DNA of 64,000 nucleotides from VAZQ01 sp963739385 (GCA_963739385.1 CAVUAI010000011.1:62001-126000); one strand, 5' to 3'; shown: positions 18,368 through 27,413, counted from the first letter of the stretch. Notes: a model not told the origin generated them from the sequence alone. Numbers and translations: made by a program.

Positions 18368-19177
18368 TCAATGCGTGAGCACCGTTTTTCCCGGCCATTT
18401 GCAGAGATCGGCAATCAAGCACCGCTCGCAGAGCGGGCGGCGCGCGAGGCAGACATAGCGCCCGTGCAGAATCAGCCAATGGTGGGCATGACGCTTGTAT
18501 TTGTCCGGGACGACCTGTTCGAGCTTCGTTTCGACCTCGAACGGCGTCTTGCCGGTTGCCATGCCGGTGCGGTTGCCCACCCGGAAGATGTGGGTATCGA
18601 CCGCGATCGTCGGCTCGCCGAAAGCGATATTGAGCACGACATTTGCGGTCTTGCGCCCGACGCCCGGCAAGGCCTCCAGCGCCTCGCGGGTGCGCGGGAC
18701 CTCGCCCCTGTGCTCTGTCACGAGCTTCTTGGACAGGGCAACCACATTCTTTGCCTTGGTCCGAAAGAGGCCGATGGTCTTGATCAGATCCTGTACTTGC
18801 TCCTCGCCGAGCGCCGCCATCTTCTCCGGCGTATCGGCGGCCTTGAACAGCGCCGGCGTCGCCTTGTTGACCCCGGCGTCGGTTGCCTGCGCGGACAGCA
18901 CCACCGCCACCAGGAGGGTAAACGGGTTGATGTGCTTGAGCTCGCCCTGAGGCTCCGGGTTGGCGGCTGCGAAACGGCGGAACGCTTCCTCGATTTCGGC
19001 GGGTGACATCTGCGGCACGTTGCCAGCGGCGGCTTTGACGTCGGCAATGACGCGCTTGTGCGGGCCTTTGACCTGAGCCGCCTTCGCCGCCCGCGCCTTG
19101 CGCAGGCCCTGCGCCGTCCTGCGCGGCGCCTTTCGGGCGGTTCCGCGGGCAACCCTGCGAAGTGTTTTGCGAGCCAT
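18368..19177 (-). CDS. nth: Endonuclease III
   Basis: A DNA glycosylase/AP lyase for oxidised pyrimidines, 269 residues. It has a basic N-terminal extension of about 45 residues (MARKTLRRVARGTARK...). The helix-hairpin-helix is LPGVGRKTANVV with the catalytic Lys, followed by the catalytic Asp in AVDTHIFRV. The C-terminal iron-sulfur loop has cysteines spaced 6-2-5 (CLARRPLCERCLIADLC). The start codon at 19177 is 21 bases from the divergent DUF2244 gene, so both share a small promoter region. Confidence 0.97.
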   Translation of the reverse strand: MARKTLRRVARGTARKAPRRTAQGLRKARAAKAAQVKGPHKRVIADVKAAAGNVPQMSPAEIEEAFRRFAAANPEPQGELKHINPFTLLVAVVLSAQATDAGVNKATPALFKAADTPEKMAALGEEQVQDLIKTIGLFRTKAKNVVALSKKLVTEHRGEVPRTREALEALPGVGRKTANVVLNIAFGEPTIAVDTHIFRVGNRTGMATGKTPFEVETKLEQVVPDKYKRHAHHWLILHGRYVCLARRPLCERCLIADLCKWPGKTVLTH

Positions 19178-19198
19178 TGTTCCGGTATAGTCAGCACC

Positions 19199-19711
19199 AT
19201 GACAGTCGACAACGACCAGCCCCAGGAACCCCCGATCTTTTCGGCGGTGCTCACCCCGCACCGCTCGCTCAGCCGCAAGGGTTTCGCGATCCTGATGATG
19301 GTGCTGGGAGTGATCAGCTTCGTGACCGGCACGGTCTTCTTCCTGGCCGGCGCTTGGCCCGTGCTCGGATTCTGCGGCCTCGATGTTCTGCTGATCTACT
19401 GGGCATTCCGGGTCAGCTACCGCCGCGCCAACGCCTATGAACAGGTAACCGTGACTCCGTCAGAACTCACCGTGCGCAAGGTCAGCCACCAGGGCCGCAT
19501 CCGCGAATGGACGCTCAACCCGCTGTGGGTGAAGCTCGACCGGGTCGTGCACGCGGAGTTCGGCATCGAGCGCCTGTTCCTGGTCTCGCACGGGCGGCGG
19601 CTGGCGATTGCCGGCTTCCTCGGGCCGCAGGAGAAGGAAAGCTTCGCCGTCGCGCTTTCGGCGGCGCTCGGGGAAGCGAGGCGCGGCCCGACGCGGACGG
19701 TGTTCGACTAG
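19199..19711 (+). CDS. DUF2244 membrane protein
   Basis: A 170-residue inner-membrane protein found widely in alphaproteobacteria. Two adjacent membrane spans (about 30-50 and 52-70) are followed by a cytoplasmic domain with EQVTVTPSELTVRKVSHQGR and LVSHGRRLAIAGFLGPQEKE. It is divergent from nth, a commonly seen arrangement. Function is unknown. The start at 19199 lies right at the nth promoter, leaving no room for a longer form. Confidence 0.85.
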   Translation: MTVDNDQPQEPPIFSAVLTPHRSLSRKGFAILMMVLGVISFVTGTVFFLAGAWPVLGFCGLDVLLIYWAFRVSYRRANAYEQVTVTPSELTVRKVSHQGRIREWTLNPLWVKLDRVVHAEFGIERLFLVSHGRRLAIAGFLGPQEKESFAVALSAALGEARRGPTRTVFD

Positions 19712-19776
19712 CGCTTGGAGCATGCAGAAATCGGGTGGGCGGCGCGGGCCGTGCGGCCTACATGGAGAGCTTGTCG

Positions 19777-20670
19777 ATGGAGTCAGCCATGCTCTCGCCC
19801 GATCGCGTCTCCGATCCTGGACCGCTCGCACATGCTGCCGCGGACTATGACGTTGTGCGCCGCGCCATTGCGTTTCTCTCCGAGAACTGGCGCATACAGC
19901 CGGAGATCGAGGCGGTCGCGTCGGCGACCGGTGTGAGCGCCAGCGAGCTGCATCACCTGTTCCGCCGCTGGGCCGGCATTACGCCGAAGGCGTTTCTGCA
20001 GGCGATCACCCTCGACCACGCGCGCCGGCTCTTGCGCGATTCCGCAAGCGTGCTCGACGCCTCGTTCGAGGTCGGCCTGTCAGGACCAGGACGGCTGCAC
20101 GACCTTTTCGTCACCCACGAAGCGATGTCGCCGGGTGAGTGGAAATCGGGCGGCGCCGGCTTGACCGTGGCCTATGGCTTCCACCCCTCCCCCTTCGGTA
20201 CCGCACTGGTGATGACGACGGAGCGCGGACTGGCAGGGCTCGCCTTCGCCGACGCCGGCGGGGAACAGGCTGCGCTCGCCGATATGCGCAGCCGTTGGCC
20301 GCAGGCGTGCATCGTCGAGAACGCCGCACGCACGGCCGATCTCGCGCGCCGCATCTTCGAGCCCAAGCTGTGGCGAGCCGAGCGGCCGCTGCGCGTCGTG
20401 CTCATCGGGACCGACTTCGAAGTGCGGGTGTGGGAGACGCTGCTCAAAATTCCCATCGGCCGGGCGACGACCTATTCCGATATCGCCGTGAAGATCGGCG
20501 CCGGCAAGGCGGCACGCGCGGTGGGCGCCGCGGTCGGCAAGAACCCGATCTCATTCGTGGTGCCTTGCCACCGTGTCTTGGGGAAGAGCGGCGGCATCAC
20601 CGGCTATCACTGGGGCCTCACCCGCAAGCGCGCCATGCTGGGATGGGAAGCGGGAAAGACCGCCGTGTAG
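19777..20670 (+). CDS. Ada-like HTH / methylated-DNA-cysteine methyltransferase
   Basis: A bifunctional protein of about 297 residues. An AraC-type helix-turn-helix region (about 15-115, VSASELHHLFRRWAGITPKAFLQ) is followed by an O6-alkylguanine methyltransferase domain. The acceptor Cys is in the motif PCHRV (about 262-266), after RATTYSDIAVKIG and preceding GKSGGITGYHWG. The Cys-rich phosphotriester-repair domain of full Ada is absent. GGAGAG at 19764-19769 lies seven bases ahead of the ATG at 19777, so I prefer it to 19762. The 3' end overlaps the deacetylase gene by 64 bases tail to tail. Confidence 0.9.
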   Translation: MESAMLSPDRVSDPGPLAHAAADYDVVRRAIAFLSENWRIQPEIEAVASATGVSASELHHLFRRWAGITPKAFLQAITLDHARRLLRDSASVLDASFEVGLSGPGRLHDLFVTHEAMSPGEWKSGGAGLTVAYGFHPSPFGTALVMTTERGLAGLAFADAGGEQAALADMRSRWPQACIVENAARTADLARRIFEPKLWRAERPLRVVLIGTDFEVRVWETLLKIPIGRATTYSDIAVKIGAGKAARAVGAAVGKNPISFVVPCHRVLGKSGGITGYHWGLTRKRAMLGWEAGKTAV

Positions 20671-21746
20671 GCCGCCGGCCTTGCGGGAGACGCTCGCCGC
20701 GTATTCTCCGCCACGTCCAACGCCGGCGTCGCGGCGCGAGCGAAGTCGCCCTTGCGATAGGCCGCAAGGGTTTCGGCGTTTTGCCGGTCCATGAAATCGG
20801 CGAGCTTGGCATAGGTCACGCACCGCACCTCCGGCAGGCCGCAGACTGCGCGCGCAAAGGCCTTGAGTGCCTCGTTGTAAGCGCCGCCCCCGTAGGCCGT
20901 GAAGTGATGTCCGATGTGCAGCGGCGCACGGTTTCCAGCGTAATTGGTCTTGAAGTAGTGAAGGTAGGTCTGCAGCGTCTGCTCGCGGGCGGCTTCGTAT
21001 CGCCTCGGATCCATGCCGCCGCGCGATTGCGCCACAAAGAAATTGTAGTCCATCGACAGGGTGCCCCTGCCGGAACCCTGAATGCGCAGCATGGCAAGGT
21101 TGAACCGCCAGATGCCATCGATCTTCTCCGGCCATGCGTCGGCATGGCCGACACCGCTGGTGTCGTAACGGAAGCCGTTGGTCTTGAGCGTCCCGTAGAG
21201 GCCGGCCCCCTTGGCGAGGTAGGGAGCGCGAAAACCGATCACTTCGCTTGCCGGAAACGCCAGCCTCGACTCGGCGAGCCCGTTGTTGGGACCGACATTC
21301 GTCAGGATTTCCGCGAACGAGCGAAACTCCTTCTCCCAGTCGCCATGCGACCATGCGGCGCCGTTGAAATGACCGACAGCGTGCGACGCGATTTCATGGC
21401 CGTTGCGATAAAGGCCGTTCACGTAGTCCACGCGCCTGCGGACCTGCTCGGCCGTGCCGCCGAAGCTGATGCGGGAATAGCCCCGGCGCTGGTGCGGACC
21501 TTCGTAGATGCCCCGGTGAGCATCGGCGATGAAATTGCTGCCGCTCACGAAGAACGTGAAGTGGATGCGGTCGCCATCCTTATTCAGTTCGGCGGCAAAA
21601 TCGGTGAGTTCCTGCCAGCGTTCGAGCTCGGTGCAATTGTCGAATGCCATCACGATGAATTGCGGCGGACGATCCACGCCGGCCTGCATCGGCGCGGCCT
21701 GAGTCAATAGCAATCCCATCGCGGCAATAAGTTTCCGCGCGGTCAA
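20607..21746 (-). CDS. Polysaccharide deacetylase-like secreted protein
   Basis: A secreted protein of about 379 residues. A likely TTG start at 21746 gives the signal peptide TARKLIAAMGLLLTQAAPMQAG; a GGGGGG run lies upstream. ATGs at 21719 and 21842 are alternatives. The NodB-like features are diverged: VMAFDNCTELERW stands where a TFDDG strand is expected. SHAVGHFNG gives the His-x3-His metal pair, HFTFFVSGSNFI is the second strand, and VIGFRAPYLAKG carries the catalytic Arg motif. It overlaps the Ada-like gene at its 3' end. The substrate is unknown. Confidence 0.75.
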   Translation of the reverse strand: MTARKLIAAMGLLLTQAAPMQAGVDRPPQFIVMAFDNCTELERWQELTDFAAELNKDGDRIHFTFFVSGSNFIADAHRGIYEGPHQRRGYSRISFGGTAEQVRRRVDYVNGLYRNGHEIASHAVGHFNGAAWSHGDWEKEFRSFAEILTNVGPNNGLAESRLAFPASEVIGFRAPYLAKGAGLYGTLKTNGFRYDTSGVGHADAWPEKIDGIWRFNLAMLRIQGSGRGTLSMDYNFFVAQSRGGMDPRRYEAAREQTLQTYLHYFKTNYAGNRAPLHIGHHFTAYGGGAYNEALKAFARAVCGLPEVRCVTYAKLADFMDRQNAETLAAYRKGDFARAATPALDVAENTRRASPARPAAYTAVFPASHPSMARLRVRPQ

Positions 21747-22037
21747 TTCCAGCCCCCCGACCGAATGATGACAGCGAATCGATTCTAACAGATCGGGCGG
21801 TCGAAATGATCGTGACCGGCAGCGGTAACCATGTTTGCGCAACAGAATTGGTCGCGGTGTGACACGAAAGGCACGTTCGGGTGGCTATGCCACTGGTCGC
21901 GCAAGCTGCGTCTGCGGCATGGAACGCACCCGGCTCCGGTTGACGGCAACGCGGCAATCCCACACAAGCGTCTTCACACATGCGTCGTCATCGGGCGCGG
22001 CCCCAATGCCTCGCCGCACAGTGGCGCAAGAGGTTGG

Positions 22038-23612
22038 ATGATGCAGCAGCGCCGTCCCGTGATGCTGGTCGTGCTCGACGGCTGGGGCTGGCGCGAGGAC
22101 GCAGCCGACAACGCCGTCCGTCAGGCCCGCACGCCGACCTTCGACCGCCTATGGACCACCTGCCCGCACGCCTTCCTGCACACCTCGGGTAAGGACGTCG
22201 GGCTGCCGCCGGGACAGATGGGCAATTCGGAGGTCGGACACCTCAATATCGGCGCCGGCCGCCTGGTGCTGCAGGATCTGCCGCGTATCAACACGGCGAT
22301 CGCGGATGGCGAGATCGCAACGGCGCCTGCGCTGCGCACCTTCATCGAGACGCTGCGACAATCGGGTGGCACCTGCCATCTCATGGGCCTGGTCTCGCCC
22401 GGGGGAGTGCACTCGCACCAGGACCATGCCGCCGCACTCGCCCGCCTTCTGGCCACGGCCGGAGTGCCGACCGTGGTGCATGCCTTCACCGACGGTCGCG
22501 ATACGCCGCCGCGATCGGCGGGCGAAGACATTGCGCGCCTGCTCGCAGCCCTGCCGCCATCGGTCCCGATTGCGAGCGTCAGCGGCCGGTACTACGCCAT
22601 GGATCGCGATCACCGCTGGGAGCGAGTGGCCAAAGCCTATCGTGCGATCGTAGATGCGGAGGGGCCGCAGTTCGCGGACGCGCGGGCGGTCATCGCCGAC
22701 GCATATGCACACGATACCAACGACGAGTTCGTCGTGCCGGCGGTGGTCGCCGGCTATGACGGCATGCAGGACGGCGACGGGGTGCTCTGCTTCAACTTCC
22801 GCGCCGACCGCGTGCGCGAGATCCTGTCGGCCGTGCTCGATCCGGCGTTTGCCGGTTTTCCCCGCCGGCGCATGATCCGCATAGCGATCGCCGCCGGCAT
22901 GACGCAGTACAGCGAGCAGCTGGATGCGTTCCTGCAAACGATCTTTCCGTCGCAGGGTCTCGACAAGGTCCTGGGCCAGGTCGTCGCCGATGCAGGCCGC
23001 ACGCAACTGCGCATGGCCGAGACAGAGAAGTATCCCCACGTGACCTACTTCCTCAATGGCGGCGAGGAGGAGCCCTATGCGGGCGAAGGCCGCATCATGG
23101 TGCCGTCGCCCAAGGTGGCGACCTACGACCTGCAGCCGGAGATGTCGGCGCCCGAGCTCACGGACAAGGCGGTGGAGGCGATCCGCTCCGGTAAATACGA
23201 CCTGATCGTCTTGAACTACGCCAATCCCGACATGGTCGGGCACACCGGCAGCCTGGTGGCGGCGATCAAGGCGGTGGAGACGGTCGATGCCGGGCTCGGC
23301 CGCATTGCCGAGGCGATACGCCATGCCGGCGGCGCACTCCTGGTCACCGCCGACCATGGCAACTGCGAATTGATGCGCGATCCTGACACCGGCGGCCCGC
23401 ACACCTCGCACACCACGAATCCGGTGCCCGTCCTGCTCATGGGAGGCGGCGACGTCGAGTTGCGGGAAGGGCGGCTCGCCGATGTCGCTCCCACCCTTCT
23501 CGAACTGATGGAGCTGCCGCAGCCGGCCGAGATGACCGGTGTCTCGCTCCTGCACGGCGCGCGGCCGGGCGATCAGGTCTCGCTCAAGCCCAGCACGTCC
23601 GCCATCGAATAG
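22038..23612 (+). CDS. gpmI: 2,3-bisphosphoglycerate-independent phosphoglycerate mutase
   Basis: Interconverts 3- and 2-phosphoglycerate in glycolysis using two Mn ions. About 524 residues, slightly longer than usual. The metal ligands and catalytic Ser are in DGWGWRE and GNSEVGHLNIGAGR. Substrate-binding segments are TDGRDTPPRSA, GRYYAMDRDHRWERV and FNFRADRVREI. The C-terminal ligands are in NPDMVGHTG and TADHGNCELM. AAGAGG precedes tandem ATGs at 22038 and 22041. The last 40 bases overlap dapB on the other strand. Confidence 0.97.
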   Translation: MMQQRRPVMLVVLDGWGWREDAADNAVRQARTPTFDRLWTTCPHAFLHTSGKDVGLPPGQMGNSEVGHLNIGAGRLVLQDLPRINTAIADGEIATAPALRTFIETLRQSGGTCHLMGLVSPGGVHSHQDHAAALARLLATAGVPTVVHAFTDGRDTPPRSAGEDIARLLAALPPSVPIASVSGRYYAMDRDHRWERVAKAYRAIVDAEGPQFADARAVIADAYAHDTNDEFVVPAVVAGYDGMQDGDGVLCFNFRADRVREILSAVLDPAFAGFPRRRMIRIAIAAGMTQYSEQLDAFLQTIFPSQGLDKVLGQVVADAGRTQLRMAETEKYPHVTYFLNGGEEEPYAGEGRIMVPSPKVATYDLQPEMSAPELTDKAVEAIRSGKYDLIVLNYANPDMVGHTGSLVAAIKAVETVDAGLGRIAEAIRHAGGALLVTADHGNCELMRDPDTGGPHTSHTTNPVPVLLMGGGDVELREGRLADVAPTLLELMELPQPAEMTGVSLLHGARPGDQVSLKPSTSAIE

Positions 23613-24388
23613 AGCCCCGGCTTCTGTTCACGCGCCCACAGCGCCGCCCGCACCGCGCCGCGGGCAAAGATCATGCGATCCTCGGCCTTGTGCGTGAGTT
23701 CGATCCGCTCGGCCGGTCCGGCAAAGATCACGGTATGATCGCCCACCACCGAGCCGCCGCGCAGGGAAGCGAAGCCGATGTCACCTGCGGAGCGCGCACC
23801 TGTATGGCCATCGCGGCCGCGCACCGAGCGCTGGCCGAGATCGACACGGCGGCCGTCGGCCGCTGCCTGGCCGAGCATCAACGCGGTGCCCGACGGCGCG
23901 TCGATCTTCCTGTTGTGGTGCATTTCGAGGATCTCGATGTCGAAGGACTCATCGAGCGTCTTTGCCACGCGCTTGACCAGGGCCGCCAGCACGTTGACGC
24001 CCATGCTCATGTTGCCGGATTTGACGATGACCGCGCGCTTCGCCGCTTGCGCGATCAGCTTCTCGTTTTCGCCGCTGAGGCCTGTGGTGCCGATAACATG
24101 GACCAGCCCGCGCCTCGCCGTCAGCTCGGCCAGCGCGAGCGTCGCCGCCGGCACGGTGAAGTCGAGCAACCCGTCCGCCTGGGCGAGCAGCGGCTCGACC
24201 TCCGCCGCGACGACAACGCCATTCCTGCCGAGCCCTGCGAGCTCGCCGGCATCGCGTCCGATCACGGCCGATCCGGGCGCCTCGACTGCACCGGCGAGGG
24301 TCGCCCCGTCCATTGCTGCAATGGCATGGATGAGCGTGCGCCCCATGCGCCCGCCGGCGCCGGCTACGATCAGCCGCATGTCCGCCAT
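23573..24388 (-). CDS. dapB: 4-hydroxy-tetrahydrodipicolinate reductase
   Basis: Reduces HTPA in the lysine/diaminopimelate pathway. 271 residues. The nucleotide loop is VAGAGGRMGRTL at the N-terminus. The catalytic segment is EMHHNRKIDAPSGTAL (about 157-172), with IGTTGLSG and SGNMSMGVNVL before it. GGGAGA lies six bases ahead of the ATG. It overlaps gpmI by 40 bases at its 3' end, so its last 13 codons are antisense to gpmI. Confidence 0.97.
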   Translation of the reverse strand: MADMRLIVAGAGGRMGRTLIHAIAAMDGATLAGAVEAPGSAVIGRDAGELAGLGRNGVVVAAEVEPLLAQADGLLDFTVPAATLALAELTARRGLVHVIGTTGLSGENEKLIAQAAKRAVIVKSGNMSMGVNVLAALVKRVAKTLDESFDIEILEMHHNRKIDAPSGTALMLGQAAADGRRVDLGQRSVRGRDGHTGARSAGDIGFASLRGGSVVGDHTVIFAGPAERIELTHKAEDRMIFARGAVRAALWAREQKPGLYSMADVLGLSET

Positions 24389-24409
24389 GGATATTCTCCC
24401 GCTCGCTTG

Positions 24410-25042
24410 TCAGGTCTGCGGACCGTCATAGCCCTCGACGATGAGGAGGTCGTACTCCGCCTTGCCTCGGCGCAGCGCGGCCGCGGCTTGGTATTCCGGC
24501 GATCGATAGCAATCGAGCGCCGCGCGGTAGCTCGGGAATTCGAGCACCACGGTGCGTGCACGGACCTTGCCTTCGACCACCTCGCGGGCTCCCCCGCGCA
24601 CGAGGAACAGTCCACCAAATTTTCCGATCGCCGCGCCGTTCGCGGCGACATAGGCCTTGTAACCTTCCGGCTCCGTCAGGTCGCCATGGGCGATCCAATA
24701 CCCTTTGCGCGCAGCCGGTGCAGGCGGCGTGCCCGGGTGTGGTGGCTGCGCACCGTCGTAGCCCTCGACGATCACGAAGTCCGCTCGCGAATGAGGAAGG
24801 CGGAGGGGCTTCGCGCGCTGGTATTCCGGCGAGCGGTAGCAAGCGAGCGCGGTGGCATAGTCCGGAAATTCGCGCAGGACGCTACGCGAGCGCGCGGTGC
24901 CTTCCACCACCTCCTGGGCTCCGCCGCGCACCAGGGCGCGGCCGCCGTACTTGTGGTGGGCCTCCGGCGTGGCGGCCATGTATGCCTTGTAGCCTTCCGC
25001 GTCACTCACATCGATGTGCGGGATCCAGTATCCCTTCGCCAT
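24410..25042 (-). CDS. Tandem DUF1330 protein
   Basis: About 210 residues made of two DUF1330 domains in a row. Domain 1 (about 1-95) runs from KGYWIPHIDVSDAEGYKAY to FVIVEGYDG. Domain 2 (about 112-208) runs from KGYWIAHGDLTEPEGYKAY to LLIVEGYDG. A Pro-rich linker (PPHPGTPPAPAAR) joins them. Both copies keep YGGR/FGGL, LVRGG, EVVEG and CYRSPEYQ. DUF1330 proteins are normally single domains that dimerise, so this is a fused dimer. AGGGAG is spaced six bases from ATG 25042. The biochemical role is unknown. It lies between dapB and pyrF on the same strand. Confidence 0.85.
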   Translation of the reverse strand: MAKGYWIPHIDVSDAEGYKAYMAATPEAHHKYGGRALVRGGAQEVVEGTARSRSVLREFPDYATALACYRSPEYQRAKPLRLPHSRADFVIVEGYDGAQPPHPGTPPAPAARKGYWIAHGDLTEPEGYKAYVAANGAAIGKFGGLFLVRGGAREVVEGKVRARTVVLEFPSYRAALDCYRSPEYQAAAALRRGKAEYDLLIVEGYDGPQT

Positions 25043-25066
25043 CTCCATCTCCCTGTCGCGTTGCGC

Positions 25067-25771
25067 TCATGGGCGCGCCGTTGCCGCGATCTCCGCCACG
25101 ATCGCGTCTGCGGCAGCCTTCGGGTCGGATGCCGCGACGATCGGGCGGCCGACCACGAGGTGGTCCGCCCCGGCGGCCACCGCGGCGGCCGGGGTCATGA
25201 TGCGCTTCTGATCGCCGGTCTCCGCGCCGAGCGGCCGAATGCCGGGCGTCACCAACACCATGCCGGAGCCGACGATCGGGCGCAGCATCGCCGCTTCCTC
25301 GCCCGAGCAGACAAGGCCATCGATACCAACGTCGCGGGCTTGGGCCGCGCGTTCGCCGACCAGTTCGGAGACGGTGAAATCGTAACCTGCCGCAGCCAGG
25401 TCGGCGTCGTCGTAGGAGGTGAGCACGGTGACTGCAAGCAGTCGCAGATTCGATCCTCCGCGCGCGTCGACCGCCGCATGCATGGTCTGCGGATAGGCAT
25501 GGACGGTGAGAAACGATGCGCCGAGCCGCGCCACGCTTTCGACTCCCCGGGCAACGGTATTGCCGATATCGTGAAGCTTGAGATCGAGGAAGATGCTTTT
25601 GCCGGCGCCGGCAAGCACGCGCGCGAAGTCGATGCCGCCCGCGAATGCCAGCTGATAGCCGATCTTGTAGAACGAGACGCTGTCGCCGAGCCGCACCACC
25701 AGTGCCTCGGCCTCGGCCACGGACGGAACGTCGAGCGCGACGATCAACCGCTCGCGTGGCTCGAGGCTCAT
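25067..25771 (-). CDS. pyrF: Orotidine 5'-phosphate decarboxylase
   Basis: Last step of UMP synthesis. 234 residues, a TIM barrel. It has LIVALDVPSVAEAEALV at the first strand and the catalytic DLKLHDIGNTV (Asp-x-Lys-x2-Asp type) near 60-70. The phosphate site is VTPGIRPLG, with DHLVVGRPIV near the C-terminus. The ATG at 25771 is chosen; the long upstream extension to 26053 runs antisense over the FMN reductase gene. It sits in a minus-strand run with the FMN reductase and DUF1330 genes. Confidence 0.97.
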   Translation of the reverse strand: MSLEPRERLIVALDVPSVAEAEALVVRLGDSVSFYKIGYQLAFAGGIDFARVLAGAGKSIFLDLKLHDIGNTVARGVESVARLGASFLTVHAYPQTMHAAVDARGGSNLRLLAVTVLTSYDDADLAAAGYDFTVSELVGERAAQARDVGIDGLVCSGEEAAMLRPIVGSGMVLVTPGIRPLGAETGDQKRIMTPAAAVAAGADHLVVGRPIVAASDPKAAADAIVAEIAATARP

Positions 25772-25863
25772 GGCGCATGCCCTCCCGTTGTTTCCTGCGC
25801 TAACTGTTCGCATGCCCGAGTATATGCCGTTTGGCCCCTCGGGGCGCGCAACGCGGGAGGGGC

Positions 25864-26445
25864 TCACGCCACAAGCCGGGCGATATCGACGAGCTTGCGC
25901 ACGACGACCCTGAGTTGCTCGGCCACGCGCGCATCCCTGAGTTCGTCCATCTCGTCGAACGCCTGTTCGGCACTCGCAATCGAAATCTGCTCTGCGATCA
26001 CCAGTGCCCGGCACCCGACCGCCAGCACCTGGCGCAGGGCCAGCAGCGAACATGCCGCGCCGGAACGTCCCGGCGAAGCGCCGCCCAACGCAAACACCCG
26101 GTTCTGGAAAGCGGCAAGCGGCGGGTCGCCGCGTTCGCGGACCGCCGAGATCCAGTCGATTGCATTCTTGAGAAGCGGCGAGATCGAGGCGTTGTATTCC
26201 GGGCTGGCGATGAACACGCCCTGGTGCGCGGACATCATCTGCTTGAGCTTGACGGCGTTCTGCGGCGGCGCGGATGTCTCTGCGCTGTCGGCGTCATAGA
26301 TCGGCAGCGGATAGTCCACGAGCGAGACGCAGGTGACATCGGCGTCGGCGCGGACCGCTTCCTTGCCCGCGAGCGCCGCCAGCCGCGCATTGTACGACTT
26401 CGCCCCCAGCGAGCCGGGGATGACGAGTATTTTGGGGACAGGCAT
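25864..26445 (-). CDS. NADPH-dependent FMN reductase family protein
   Basis: A 193-residue flavodoxin-like protein of the NAD(P)H:FMN reductase/azoreductase group. The flavin phosphate loop is IPGSLGAKSYNARL, and the isoalloxazine segment is SPEYNASISPLLKNAIDWIS (about 82-101). ALGGASPGRSG follows. It probably supplies reduced flavin or reduces quinones; the natural acceptor is not known. It sits 92 bases upstream of pyrF on the same strand. Confidence 0.88.
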   Translation of the reverse strand: MPVPKILVIPGSLGAKSYNARLAALAGKEAVRADADVTCVSLVDYPLPIYDADSAETSAPPQNAVKLKQMMSAHQGVFIASPEYNASISPLLKNAIDWISAVRERGDPPLAAFQNRVFALGGASPGRSGAACSLLALRQVLAVGCRALVIAEQISIASAEQAFDEMDELRDARVAEQLRVVVRKLVDIARLVA

Positions 26446-26517
26446 GTCTGACGACGCACGACGGAGGGATGTCGACGGATCGCGACGACATCATACCCGT
26501 GGTTCTGACATCGGTCG

Positions 26518-27369
26518 TCAGCTTCTTCGATAAACCCAGACCCGCGCCGGCGGAATATTCAGCCATATCCGCTCGGACGCTTCAGCGGTCACGCGGTCGA
26601 GCCGGCTCGGGATCGGCGGAACCGCGTTGTAGGTGAACTGGACGAAAGGCGCACCCGGCGACATCAGGGCGAACGCCTCGAACAAGAGGCGCAGGCGCAT
26701 ACGCAGTGGCTTGGTGAAGAGCGGCAGACCCGAAACCACTCCGGCCGCCGGCTCTTTCAGAAGGCCGGCGAGCAACCGTTGCAGACCATAGGCATCACCC
26801 TGCACCACGGTCGCCCCCGGATAGCGCTTGCGCAACAGCCGGCTGAAGGTCGGATCGAACTCGACGAGGACGAGCCGCGACGGATCGATCCCTTGCGCGA
26901 CGAGAGCCTCGGTGACCGGCCCCGTGCCGGGACCGAGCTCGATGATGGGACCGGGCCTGCTCGGATTGATGTAGGCCGCCATGGTGCGCGCCAAAGCCCG
27001 GCTCGAGGGAGTCACGGCGCCGAGGGTCAGCGGCTTCTCGATCCAGGTTCGGATGAAGCGCACCTCGTCGTCGAGACGGATGCCGTTCTTTTCCTCGAAA
27101 CGACGAATTTGGATCTCGATCTTCTTTTTCTGCAGCTCGAATGTCTGTTCGAACTTTCTTCGCTGCGTCTCGAACTGGCGTTCGATCCTCCGTTCGAGCG
27201 CGCCCTTCCTTTGTTCGAAGCGCTGGACGTGTCGTTCGATTTCTCGTTCGAACTCGCCCCGCTTCAACTCGAAAAGCCGCCTATGGTGCTCGAATTTTTT
27301 TTCAAGGAGCTGGAGGGCTGGGAGCGGCATTGGGTCTAACGCTGCGCAATGATTACAAATTTGTGACAT
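26518..27369 (-). CDS. pmtA: PmtA-like phospholipid N-methyltransferase with coiled-coil head
   Basis: A SAM-dependent methyltransferase of 283 residues. The catalytic part (about 96-283) matches alphaproteobacterial PmtA, which methylates phosphatidylethanolamine towards phosphatidylcholine at the membrane: FIRTWIEKPLTLGAVTPSSR, the SAM loop IIELGPGTGPVTEAL, VVQGDAYGL, VSGLPLFTKP and FVQFTY. In front is a highly charged segment (about 22-93) in which Phe-Glu recurs at spacings 7, 7, 11, 15, 7, 4 and 14, a mixed heptad/hendecad coiled coil. PmtA enzymes are normally about 200 residues without this head. It may drive oligomerisation or lipid-surface binding; that is inference. Confidence 0.85.
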   Translation of the reverse strand: MSQICNHCAALDPMPLPALQLLEKKFEHHRRLFELKRGEFEREIERHVQRFEQRKGALERRIERQFETQRRKFEQTFELQKKKIEIQIRRFEEKNGIRLDDEVRFIRTWIEKPLTLGAVTPSSRALARTMAAYINPSRPGPIIELGPGTGPVTEALVAQGIDPSRLVLVEFDPTFSRLLRKRYPGATVVQGDAYGLQRLLAGLLKEPAAGVVSGLPLFTKPLRMRLRLLFEAFALMSPGAPFVQFTYNAVPPIPSRLDRVTAEASERIWLNIPPARVWVYRRS

Positions 27370-27413
27370 TCACGGGTAAAGCCCGCGACCCCGGGGGTCA
27401 AGCGGCAAATTCG

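Noticed and set aside
23690..26299. An 869-codon plus-strand frame over dapB, the DUF1330 gene, pyrF and the FMN reductase
   Set aside because: Entirely antisense to recognised genes; no domain in the translation.
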